Source: Ruminococcus sp. AF41-9 (GTDB taxonomy: Bacteria; Bacillota; Clostridia; Lachnospirales; Lachnospiraceae). Taken from it: 58,321 nucleotides of DNA. Position 1 is the first letter of the stretch. Each line of letters starts with the position of its first letter. This document shows, piece by piece, positions 19,537 to 28,483 of this stretch. The notes under the pieces are model-generated. The model had not been told where the DNA came from. It did no database searches and saw only the letters and a program-made list of their open reading frames with translations. The stretch covers positions 1 to 58,321 of the forward strand of contig NZ_QUDO01000025.1 in the NCBI RefSeq assembly GCF_003477525.1, read 5' to 3'. Both the position numbers and the translations under genes were made by a program.

Positions 19537-20517
19537 ATGAAAATATATTTAGCCCCACTTGAGGGAATTACAGGATATACATACAGAAGGGCACTTTATA
19601 ATTGCTTTGGAGGGTTTGACAAATATTTTATTCCTTTTATTCTTCCAAACCAGAAAGGACATCTCAGCACCAGAGAAAAGAAAGATATTATGCCTGAGAA
19701 TAATGAGGGGATGTATGCTGTTCCCCAGATTTTGACAAAGAATGCAGAGGATTTTATCCAGACAGCGGAAACACTGCAGGAATACGGTTATAATGAAGTA
19801 AATCTGAACCTTGGCTGTCCGTCCAAGACTGTTGTGACAAAAGGCAGAGGTGCGGGATTTCTGGACAGACCGGATGAACTGGACAAATTTCTGGATGAGA
19901 TTTTCCGTAAATGTGATATGAAGATTTCCATCAAGACACGACTGGGTATGGATGATCCGGGAGAATTTGATGATCTGCTGACGATTTATAACAAATATCC
20001 TCTGGAAGAGTTGATTGTTCACGCAAGAGTGCAGAAAGACTATTACAAAAATACGCCACGTCTGGAAACATTTGGGGAGGCTGTGAAGCACTCAAAGAGC
20101 CCGGTTTGCTATAACGGAGATATTGTCACAGCAGAAGACTGTACCAGATTACAGGAAATGTTTCCGACCCTGGACTGCATTATGACAGGCAGAGGAACAC
20201 TGAAGAATCCTGCACTTGCCAGAGAAATCCATGGCGGTGCACCTGCGTCAAAGGAAGAAATCCGCAGATTTCATGATATGATGTACAATGAATACTGTGA
20301 AGACCTGTCCGGAGACAGAAATATCCTGTTCCGTATGAAAGAATTATGGTCTTATCTGGCACCTATGTTTACAAACAATAAAAAATATGCCAAAAAGATT
20401 AAGAAGGCAGAGAAATGTGTGGTATATGAAAATGCAGTCAGAGAATTATTTGGCTGTGAACAGTTAATTGGAGAAGTGGAAGATGGGGATATGGAAAAAA
20501 ATACTGGATCATTATAA
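19537..20517 (+). CDS. tRNA-dihydrouridine synthase
   Basis: FMN enzyme that reduces uridine to dihydrouridine in the tRNA D-loop. 326 aa, ATG 19537 after ACAGGAGATG. Opening LAPLEGITGYTYRRAL, catalytic Cys in NLNLGCPSKTVVTKGRGAG, FMN contacts in ISIKTRLG, HAR and NGDI, MTGRGTL. The C-terminal helical domain ends in a short acidic tail. Its last 35 bp overlap the start of the sensor kinase gene in another frame; I think this is close packing and not a functional link. Confidence 0.92.
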   Translation: MKIYLAPLEGITGYTYRRALYNCFGGFDKYFIPFILPNQKGHLSTREKKDIMPENNEGMYAVPQILTKNAEDFIQTAETLQEYGYNEVNLNLGCPSKTVVTKGRGAGFLDRPDELDKFLDEIFRKCDMKISIKTRLGMDDPGEFDDLLTIYNKYPLEELIVHARVQKDYYKNTPRLETFGEAVKHSKSPVCYNGDIVTAEDCTRLQEMFPTLDCIMTGRGTLKNPALAREIHGGAPASKEEIRRFHDMMYNEYCEDLSGDRNILFRMKELWSYLAPMFTNNKKYAKKIKKAEKCVVYENAVRELFGCEQLIGEVEDGDMEKNTGSL

Positions 20518-22290
20518 CAGATGGAAACTGGGGCATAAGCTGCTCTGTGCATTTACGCTGGCATCTATCATTCCGTTGCTCCTGATACAGATTTTTGCAT
20601 TTCAGGTAAACCGCAGACAGATGACAGAGAAAATCGATGAGCTGATGGTCAGCAACCTGACGCAGATCGCAGAGCGTGTAAATCTCAATATGGAAGTATA
20701 TACAAACCTGTTATATCAGATATACAAGGATGATCAGGTGATTGATAATGTAATAACCCTGACAGATGATAAGGAAAGCCATAAGGCTGTGGCATATAAT
20801 CAGATTATAAAAGAATGAAACTGTATCGAAACAGTGATGCAGGAATCCGGTGTCTTAGCATTATATGCCCGGATGGAATGACAGTAACTTATGATTTTGA
20901 GACAGATTCCTCTTTAAATACAATCTGGTATGATTATCCGGATATGAGGCAGTCTCCCCCATATTGCGAAGCCGTAGATGCACCGGGAATGGTCCTGACA
21001 GATACGATGTATTTTGAAGGGGGAGAAAATGCCGGACATTTTTTCCATATTTCCAAGAGGCTTTTTGATTTTAATGATCTGGAAAAGGGAAGTATCGGAA
21101 CAATTGTCTTGTCTGTTGATCAGAAAATATTAAGCTCTATCTGTGGAAATGGTACAACTCAGGATAACAGCATTAATTTCATTCTGAATAAGGAACAGAG
21201 AGTGATCTCATATCCTGATGAAGATTTTACAGGTATTTCCATAAATCCTGATTTAAATACAGAGGAATTTGTAAAAGTTTCCGGATATCTGAAAAATAAA
21301 AAAGTGGCATTGAATCAATATGAAGATGCAGATACAGGATGGATTTTCTGTAATGCCTATGACAGAGATTATATGCTCAGAGATGTGAACAGAACCCAGG
21401 GGATGCAGATCGGTATCACTGTATTATTGCTGGGATTTGCTGTGATCATGACTCTTTATACAGTCCGGAATATGGACAAATCCGTAAAATCAGTTGTGGA
21501 GGGAATGCAGGAAGTAAAAAAAGGAAATCTTGATGTTGTAGTACCGGTTCAGTCTTTTGATGAGATTGGTACGATTACCGATAATTTTAATGAAATGACA
21601 GTAAAGGTAAGGGAACTGATACAGGAAGTAACAGAAGCGGAAGAACATCAGAAAAATGCAGAGATACGTGCTCTGGAAGCGCAGATCAATCCTCATTTTC
21701 TGTATAATACTCTTGATTCCATTAACTGGATGGCAATTGAGAAGGAAGAGTATGAGATCAGCAAGATGATCCGAAATCTGGGAGTGATCCTCAGATACAG
21801 TGTCAATAAGAGTAATCAGATCGTGACTGTAAGGAAACTGTCAGACTGGCTGGAAAAATATATCAGTCTGCAGCAGATGAGATTTAATGATGCATTTTCC
21901 TATTGCCTGAATATAGATAAAGATACTTATGACAGGACAGTTTATAAGCTTCTGCTCCAGCCATTTGTAGAGAATGCAATTATCCATGGGTTTAAAGAAA
22001 TGGAAAGTGGCGGTTTTCTTCAGATAGATATTATACCAGCAGAGAATGGTCAGGGAATTGTTATCATTATAGAAGACAATGGAAAAGGAATGCCTCAGGA
22101 AATGTTGAAATGCTATAATGACAGAGAAGAAGCTATTAAGGATGAAGGAAAGAGTATCGGACTTCATAATGCTTTTTCCAGAATGAATATGTATTATGGT
22201 GAGAAAGCTTCCTGGAATGTAAGCAGTATGGAGGGAATGGGAACAGTTATCACTTTACGTTTGCCGTTGCCTGATGACAGTTTATTATGA
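20483..22290 (+). CDS. YesM-type sensor histidine kinase, split by a one-base deletion
   Basis: Membrane sensor kinase of the LytS/YesM class. I start at ATG 20483 nine bases after GGAG; TTG 20468 is the alternative. First membrane helix LLCAFTLASIIPLLLIQIFAF (first 20 residues shown in part), a large extracellular domain, second helix near MQIGITVLLLGFAVIMTLY, HAMP, the His_kinase motif NPHFLYNTLDSINWMAI and an ATPase domain with EDNGKGMP. The frame breaks at about 20815, where AAAGAATGAAACTG lacks one A; restored length is 602 aa. It lies directly before its response regulator and an SBP gene, typical of carbohydrate-sensing systems. Confidence 0.9.
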
Positions 22291-22319
22291 AATAATATAT
22301 TTTTGAAGGGAAAGAGAAA

Positions 22320-23833
22320 ATGAGAATTTTAATCGTGGAGGATGAAATAAAAATCCGAGTGGGTATTTCCAGACTGATCACTTCACATACACAGCACACT
22401 GTTGTAGGAGAGCCAAAAATGGGAAAGAAGGCCTGGAGATGATCAATCGTTATCATCCGCAGCTTGTAATCTCAGATATTCGCATGCCTGTAATGGATGG
22501 ACTTGAGATGCTGGAGGAAGCAGTAAAACAGGGACATCACTGCCATTTTGTGATCTTGAGCGGTTATTCAGAATTTGAATATGCTCAGACAGCACTCAGA
22601 TATGGGGTAGATGATTATCTGCTGAAGCCTCTGGCTCCTGAAGATGTAACAGAACTTCTGGATAAGATCCAGAAGAAGATTGATAAGGAAGAAGCCAGGA
22701 GTGTACAGACAACAGAGGGGATGATCCGGGAAATTCTTACAGGTGGACGCAAAGATATGACAGATATCCTTCAGGAACTTTTTGAAAATCAGGTTTTCAT
22801 AAAAGACAGGCCTGTTTTTGTTGCTGCAGGATATACAGGAAACACCAGCCAGAAGTATTCTCAGGCACTGGTGGGACAGTGGGATAAGATGCAAGAAACC
22901 TATCCTCAGTTGCATATTTTCTGTGTTGTACTGGAAAATACACAGGAGATGTTTGTACTGGTACAGGGAGAGATTGAAGAAAAGGAACTTGAGAAAAAAC
23001 TGAACAGAAGAGTGTATCAGAATGTTTCCGAGAAAGATCAGCCGGTATGGACATTTGCTGCTTTGAATAAGCCGGAAGAAATACAGAGCGCAGTTGAAAG
23101 AATGAGAAATTATTATCTGTATGGAATCCGCATAGGGTATCGTGAGATCATTACAGAGGAAAAAGTAAATGGCAGTGCGGAAGAAGAATTTCAGTATCCG
23201 ATACATCTGGAAAATCGCATGCAGACAGCGATCTGTAAAACTGCGGCGGAGTATTTGAGAGAGGAAGCGGATTATTTTATAAACTATACAAAAGAAATGC
23301 AGTGCAGTCCTCGATATATAAGAAGGACATATAAAAAAATGCTGACATTTCTGGAGCATGTCTGCCATGAAGTGAATCCGGAGGCATATAAAATGCTTCA
23401 GAATCAGGATCTGGAGAAGGCTGCATCTGAAATGGTGACATCCGGTGAACTGGAAGCTGTTTTCAGAAAAGCTGTGGAAACTATTATAGAATCCAAAGAT
23501 AAAAAAGAAGATATACGCAATTATGCGATCCGTCGTGCGATAAACTTTATCCGGGAACATTACAATGAAAATATTTCACTGGATATGCTGGCAGAGCGTC
23601 TGGAAATCACACCGGAATATCTGAGTGCTCTTTTTAATAAAGAGGTAGGAATTAATTTTTCAACATTTCTGAAGCAGTTCAGGATCAGTCAGGCGAAAAG
23701 ACTTCTGAAAGGATCGGATGAGAAAATTTATACGATAGCTCAACTGGTTGGCTATAATGATCCGAAATACTTTAACAGAGTATTTAAAGACGAGGTTGGT
23801 ATGTCTCCTGGTGATTACAGACAGAAAAATTAA
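22320..23833 (+). CDS. YesN-type AraC response regulator, split by a one-base deletion
   Basis: DNA-binding response regulator partner of the preceding kinase, 29 bp after it. ATG 22320. Receiver domain MRILIVEDEIKIRVGI and, after the break, phospho-acceptor Asp in VISDIRMPVMDGLEML and the conserved Lys in DDYLLKPL. A long linker of about 250 residues is followed by two AraC helix-turn-helix motifs (ISLDMLAERLEITPEYLSAL and IYTIAQLVGYNDPKYFNRVF). The frame breaks near 22412: GGAGAGCCAAAAATGGG lacks one base of the expected E-A-K-N-G. Restored length is 504 aa. Confidence 0.9.
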
Positions 23834-23879
23834 GATGAGTGTCTGTAAAATGGAAGATAAAGAGAAGGAAAATAATGAA

Positions 23880-25058
23880 ATGCAAGGTATTTGGAAAAAA
23901 ATCAGCATTTTTCTGTTGATGATGTTGCTCGTGTCTGTCAGTGGCTGTGGTGTCACATCCAAAGAAAAGCAGGAAGAGATAGCAGCGGAGAAGAAAGAAA
24001 AGCTGGTGATATGGGCTTATTATGAAACACAGGCACAGAGAAGTGGTCTGGATGAACTGGTTAAGAATTTTAATCAGTCCCAGAATCAGTATGAAGCAGA
24101 GTGGGAGTATGTTCCCATGACAGGATTTGTAAAGGGTTTGTCTTCAGCCTATACTGAAAATAAACTTCCGGACATGGCAATTCTGGATAATCCGGATACT
24201 CCGTCTCTGATCCGGCTGGGAATGTTTGAAGATATCACAGAGCAGGTGGAGAACTGGAATCTGGAAGAAGAATATTATCCATCAATCCTGGGTACTGTAA
24301 AATATGAAGACCGCTATTATGGATTACCTTTAAACTGTAACAGTACAGCATTATTCTACAATAAAGAGATACTGAAAGAAGCAGGAGTTACCCCACCTTC
24401 TGACTGGGAAGAGTTGCATGAAGCAGCTAATAAGCTGACTGCCGGAAAACGGAATGGTTTTCTTATGTGCAGTATGGAGGGGGAACAGGGAGCTTTTCAG
24501 ATTCTTCCCTGGATTTTATCAGCAGGCGGTACGATAGATGAGATTGAAGGCCGCCCATGGGAGGAAACCTATAAGTTTTTCTCGGAAATGTTGAAAGATA
24601 ACAGTATGTCAGAAAACTGTATTAATCTGACGCAGACGGATGCGGCAAGAGAGTTTATAGAGGGAAAGGCGGCAATGATGCAAAATGGTCCATGGGTTCT
24701 TCCTATGTTGGAGGAGGCAGGAACAGAGTATGGGATCGTGCCTCTTCCAAAGAAAAAATCCTGTGCTGCAGTGCTGGGAGGAGAGAATATTACAATTGTC
24801 AAAGGCAAAAATGTAGAAGGTTCTCTGAAATTTCTGAATTTCTGCATGGAGGGAGAGGAACTTATACAGTTCTGTGAATCAGCAAGTATCCTTCCTGCGA
24901 AGATCAGTGCTGCAAAGGAAATGGCAGCAGAAGATGAAGACATGAAAGTTTTTGAAGAGCAGATGAATTATGCGGTTTCCAGAACTTCTGTTCTGCAATG
25001 GGAAACAATTGCACAGAAGCTGACTGACAGGATGTATAACCTGGTACAGGAGAATTAA
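23880..25058 (+). CDS. Lipoprotein solute-binding protein of the ABC sugar type, linked to the sensor genes
   Basis: Extracellular family 1 sugar-binding protein. I start at ATG 23880 after GAAGG; this gives a good lipoprotein signal with lipobox VSGC, so the mature protein would be membrane-anchored. 392 aa. It is clearly related to the next gene product (shared IW.Y.ET.AQ, FN.SQ..YE, LPD..ILD, GLP.NC.ALFYNK, MQNGPW). It follows the response regulator by 46 bp and is separated from the transporter genes by a promoter-like region. I infer that it may present sugar to the kinase and not (only) to the permeases. Confidence 0.88.
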   Translation: MQGIWKKISIFLLMMLLVSVSGCGVTSKEKQEEIAAEKKEKLVIWAYYETQAQRSGLDELVKNFNQSQNQYEAEWEYVPMTGFVKGLSSAYTENKLPDMAILDNPDTPSLIRLGMFEDITEQVENWNLEEEYYPSILGTVKYEDRYYGLPLNCNSTALFYNKEILKEAGVTPPSDWEELHEAANKLTAGKRNGFLMCSMEGEQGAFQILPWILSAGGTIDEIEGRPWEETYKFFSEMLKDNSMSENCINLTQTDAAREFIEGKAAMMQNGPWVLPMLEEAGTEYGIVPLPKKKSCAAVLGGENITIVKGKNVEGSLKFLNFCMEGEELIQFCESASILPAKISAAKEMAAEDEDMKVFEEQMNYAVSRTSVLQWETIAQKLTDRMYNLVQEN

Positions 25059-25141
25059 TCTATCAGTACAGAGAATATTATAGCAATTCCATAAAATAAT
25101 GCACTAAAATAAAATAGTCCACCTTTCTTAAATTATTAGAA

Positions 25142-25216
25142 TTAACCAGAAGGACAATCTCCCATATAATGAGTTCAACAGCAAAAGAGCTGAAACAAAT
25201 CATTATATGGGAGGTT
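25142..25216 (+). promoter_or_regulatory. Promoter overlapped by a 17-bp inverted repeat covering the ribosome site
   Basis: TTAACC (25142-25147), 17 bp, TATAAT (25165-25170) is a plausible promoter. The inverted repeat 25156-25172 / 25200-25216 (core CTCCCATATAATGA and its complement) has its left arm over the -10 box and its right arm over the ribosome site GGGAGG of the binding-protein gene, then runs into seven T bases. It could be an operator, or, in read-through RNA from upstream, a terminator-like hairpin hiding the ribosome site. Confidence 0.6.
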
Positions 25217-25221
25217 TTTTT

Positions 25222-26448
25222 ATGAAGATGAAAAAAGTGTTAGCAGCGGCGTTATCCCTGGCATGTGCAAGTACTTTATTTACAGCGACAGCAGTGACCG
25301 CATCTGCAGCAGACAAAAAGGAAGTTGTGATCTGGGATTATTTCGAAACAGATGCACAGAAACAGATGATGAAGTCATTAATTGACGAATTTAATGCATC
25401 ACAGGATGAGTACGAAGCATCTCATGTATATGTACCATTTGCAGATTACGAGAAACAGCTTACACTGGGTATCGCATCAGGAGAACTTCCGGATCTGGTT
25501 ATCCTTGATGGCTGTGGTATGGCATCCTTCATTCAGTTAGGATTGTTTGGTGATATCTCCGATGCAGATATTAACTGGGACGAGTACATGGAAGGACCGA
25601 TGGAATCCACAATGCTGGACGGAAAACATTATGGAATCCCATTTGCAACAAACTGTACCGCTCTGTTCTACAACAAAGATCTGTTTGATGCAGCAGGAAT
25701 TGATTATCCGAATGAAAATACTACATGGGATGAATTCCACGAAATGGCAAAAGCTCTGACAAAAGACGGAGTATCCGGATTCGGAAATGCAGCAACAAAC
25801 ACAGATGAAGGTACATTCCAGTGCTTACAGTGGCTCTACACAGCAGGCGGATCTTATACAGACATTGAAGATGGTGTAGATGCTTACAAATTAATGCAGG
25901 AAATGATCGAAGACGGTTCCTGGACAAAAGAATGTGTAAACTGGACTCAATCAGACGTAAACAATAACTTTATGGCAGGAAACCTTGCAATGCAGCAGAA
26001 CGGACCATGGCAGATTCCTGGAATCGAAGCAAATGCTCCTGATTTAAACTACGGTGTAACTGTTCTTCCTAAGAAAGATGCAGATTCCGAACAGGCAACA
26101 TCTATCCTTGGCGGTGAAAACATGGGTGTTGTAAATAAAGATGATACTTCAGGCGCTGAAGCATTCCTGAAATATTATGATCAGACTGATGTTATGGTTG
26201 ACGCTATGAAACAGTACGGTTCCTATCCTCCAAAAACAGAGGCAGCAAAAGATTCCTACTGGACAGATGATCCAATCCAGAAAGCGTTCCTTACACAGAT
26301 CGATACATCCATTCCAAGAGGACCAAGCGCTGCATGGCCATCCTACTCAAGTGCGATCCAGACTGGTTTCCAGGAAGTTATGACATCAGCCAAAACTCCG
26401 GAACAGGCAGCCAAAGATACACAGGCAGCAGTAGACGCAGTGAAATAA
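25222..26448 (+). CDS. ABC sugar transporter, solute-binding protein
   Basis: Extracellular family 1 binding protein that would capture an oligosaccharide for the two permeases downstream. ATG 25222 lies after TGGGAGG; 408 aa. Signal peptide MKMKKVLAAALSLACASTLF with a probable signal peptidase I site at ASA-A; a weaker lipobox-like SLAC is also present, so anchoring is uncertain. The mature protein has the family opening EVVIWDYFETDAQKQ and MQQNGPWQIPGIEA near the C-terminus. Codon use is strongly biased to highly expressed forms, as expected of an abundant binding protein. Followed by a hairpin, then permeases. Confidence 0.93.
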   Translation: MKMKKVLAAALSLACASTLFTATAVTASAADKKEVVIWDYFETDAQKQMMKSLIDEFNASQDEYEASHVYVPFADYEKQLTLGIASGELPDLVILDGCGMASFIQLGLFGDISDADINWDEYMEGPMESTMLDGKHYGIPFATNCTALFYNKDLFDAAGIDYPNENTTWDEFHEMAKALTKDGVSGFGNAATNTDEGTFQCLQWLYTAGGSYTDIEDGVDAYKLMQEMIEDGSWTKECVNWTQSDVNNNFMAGNLAMQQNGPWQIPGIEANAPDLNYGVTVLPKKDADSEQATSILGGENMGVVNKDDTSGAEAFLKYYDQTDVMVDAMKQYGSYPPKTEAAKDSYWTDDPIQKAFLTQIDTSIPRGPSAAWPSYSSAIQTGFQEVMTSAKTPEQAAKDTQAAVDAVK

Positions 26449-26466
26449 TATTAAATGAAATATAAT

Positions 26467-26508
26467 GGAAAGAATGCCTCGCTTTGTGAGGCGGGGCGTT
26501 CCTTTCTG
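26467..26508 (+). other. Intercistronic hairpin between binding protein and permeases
   Basis: GAAAGAATGCCTCGC pairs with GCGGGGCGTTCCTTTC (one bulge) around an eight-base loop. There is no U-tract. Such hairpins after binding-protein genes are known to stabilise the upstream message and lower permease expression; that role is inferred here. The remaining 115 bp to the permease start show only a small ATCCATGAA/TTCATGGAT symmetry. Confidence 0.6.
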
Positions 26509-26623
26509 AAACTGGACAATATCCATGAATTTGCTCATACAGATATCCATACATGGCTTATTCATGGATGTTGTTCAGAATTTTCAGACAGTATTTTAAC
26601 TACCACTTTAAGGGGGCAGAAGA

Positions 26624-27535
26624 ATGAAAAAACAAAGAAAGTTAAACGGCGGGGCAAAGATGGGATTTCTGTTCGCCCTTCCCGCAGCGATTTATATGAT
26701 GGTTTTTATAGGCTATCCTATGATCCAGAACCTGATCTTAAGTTTTAAGAATGTAGATGTTTATTCTTTCGCACAGCCGGACAATCAGGTATTTGTCGGA
26801 TTACAGAACTATATCGAGTTATTTACCAGTGGTAACTCTATCCTGACTAAATCAATTGCAAATACATTGATTTTTACAGTTGGTTCTATTTTCTTCCAGT
26901 TTATCATTGGTTTTGCACTGGCATTGTTATTCAATAAGAAATTTGCCGGATGTTCTTTCTTCAGAGGCATGACAATGATCTCCTGGCTGCTTCCGGTAAC
27001 AGTCGCAGGACTTCTTTTCAAATTCATGTTCGCAAGTTCTGGCGGTATTATCAACCAGTTCCTTGTATCTCTACATATCATCGACCAGCCAATGGAATGG
27101 CTTTTACATCCAAAGTCTGCAATGGTAGCTATCATTGTAGCAAACATCTGGATTGGTATTCCGTTTAATATGATGCTCCTGATCACAGGACTTACCACAA
27201 TCCCGGCAGAAGTTTATGAAAGCTGCAGCCTGGATGGTGCAAACAAGATCCAGACATTAGTTATGGTAACAATTCCGATGATCAAACCGGCGATTATGTC
27301 CGTTCTGACATTAGGATTCGTATATACATTCAAAGTATTCGACCTTGTATGGGTTATGACGAAAGGCGGACCGATCAATTCTACGGAACTGGTTTCCACT
27401 TATGCATACAGGCTTTCCTTTGAGGAATTCCAGTTCAGTAAAGGCGCGGCAGCAGCCAACATCCTGTTCCTGATCCTGCTGGTAGTCGGAGTCTTTTATA
27501 TTAAATTAATCAATGAAGAGGAGGAGATCATGTAA
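26624..27535 (+). CDS. ABC sugar transporter permease (MalF/UgpA type)
   Basis: First membrane subunit of a CUT1-type carbohydrate importer. 303 aa with six predicted membrane helices starting at MGFLFALPAAIYMMVFIGYP. The EAA loop that contacts the ATPase reads EVYESCSLDGANKIQTLVMV. Stop overlaps the next ATG by one base. No ATPase gene is nearby, so a shared MsmK-type ATPase encoded elsewhere probably drives it. Confidence 0.94.
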   Translation: MKKQRKLNGGAKMGFLFALPAAIYMMVFIGYPMIQNLILSFKNVDVYSFAQPDNQVFVGLQNYIELFTSGNSILTKSIANTLIFTVGSIFFQFIIGFALALLFNKKFAGCSFFRGMTMISWLLPVTVAGLLFKFMFASSGGIINQFLVSLHIIDQPMEWLLHPKSAMVAIIVANIWIGIPFNMMLLITGLTTIPAEVYESCSLDGANKIQTLVMVTIPMIKPAIMSVLTLGFVYTFKVFDLVWVMTKGGPINSTELVSTYAYRLSFEEFQFSKGAAAANILFLILLVVGVFYIKLINEEEEIM

Positions 27536-28371
27536 TGGGTAAAAAACAGAAAAAAGGTCAGATTGGCGCTTTTATATGCGGATTCATTATTTTTGTGATT
27601 TTTATATTTCCTCTATACTGGATGGTAGTTACAGCATTAAAAACACAGGTGGAAATCTTTGAGATTCCCACACCATTATGGCCGAGAAATCTCTCTCTTG
27701 ATGCATTTAAAGCACAGCTTTCCGCATCCAGTGATACACTCCGTGGATTCAAAAACAGTGCGATTATTGCTGTTGGAGCAACTATTATTTCCACTGTTTT
27801 ATCCATACCTGCATCTTATGGTCTGGCAAGATTCCGCTTCCGTGCAAAAAAAGTCATGATCCTGTTCTTCCTGATCACACAGATGCTTCCATCTACTCTG
27901 GTACTGACATCATTATATATCATGTTCTCAAAAGTCGGACTGTTAAATACATACTGGGCACCAATCCTGGCAGATGCTACACTTGGTATTCCTTTCAGTA
28001 TTATCATTCTGAGAACCTATTTCCTGTCCATCCCGAAGGAACTGGATGAGGCAGCAAATATTGACGGCTGTGGATACTGGAAATCCTTCTTCCTGATCAT
28101 GCTTCCGATTGCAAAGCCGGGTGTAGTGGTTGCAGCAGTATTTTCATTCGTATATGCATGGGGCGACCTGATCTATGGTATTACATTCATCACAAACCCG
28201 AATATGAGACCAATCACTTCAAGTATTTATAATTATGTACAGCAGTATCAGACACTGTGGAACTCCACAATGGCATTTGGTATCATTGCAATTTCTCCTG
28301 TTGTATTAATCTTTATCTTCATGCAGAGATACATTGTCAGTGGATTGACAAACGGAGCTGTAAAAGCGTAA
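27535..28371 (+). CDS. ABC sugar transporter permease (MalG/UgpE type)
   Basis: Second membrane subunit of the CUT1-type importer, 278 aa, six membrane helices from IGAFICGFIIFVIFIFPLYW onward. EAA loop KELDEAANIDGCGYWKSFFL. Translationally coupled to the first permease by a one-base overlap. Followed 112 bp later by the GH127 enzyme, which points to an L-arabinose-containing oligosaccharide as cargo. Confidence 0.94.
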   Translation: MGKKQKKGQIGAFICGFIIFVIFIFPLYWMVVTALKTQVEIFEIPTPLWPRNLSLDAFKAQLSASSDTLRGFKNSAIIAVGATIISTVLSIPASYGLARFRFRAKKVMILFFLITQMLPSTLVLTSLYIMFSKVGLLNTYWAPILADATLGIPFSIIILRTYFLSIPKELDEAANIDGCGYWKSFFLIMLPIAKPGVVVAAVFSFVYAWGDLIYGITFITNPNMRPITSSIYNYVQQYQTLWNSTMAFGIIAISPVVLIFIFMQRYIVSGLTNGAVKA

Positions 28372-28400
28372 AAAACAAAAAATAATAAGTATATGAATGC

Positions 28401-28451
28401 AAATTGGAGCGTGTCTGAAAAATATTTAAAATAACTGACATGCTCTAATTT
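28401..28451 (+). other. Hairpin between permease and GH127 genes
   Basis: AAATTGGAGCGTGTC (28401-28415) pairs with GACATGCTCTAATTT (28437-28451) over 15 bp, allowing two G-U pairs. No T-run follows, so partial attenuation or mRNA processing is more likely than full termination. Confidence 0.6.
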
Positions 28452-28483
28452 GCTATCAAAAACAGTAAAAGGAGACATAAAAT

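Noticed and set aside
20468..20482. TTG 20468 as start of the sensor kinase
   Set aside because: The GGAG just after it serves ATG 20483 at good spacing; TTG has no site of its own.
26455..26748. 97-codon frame between the binding protein and first permease
   Set aside because: It overlaps the real permease start in another frame and its early part is the intercistronic hairpin.
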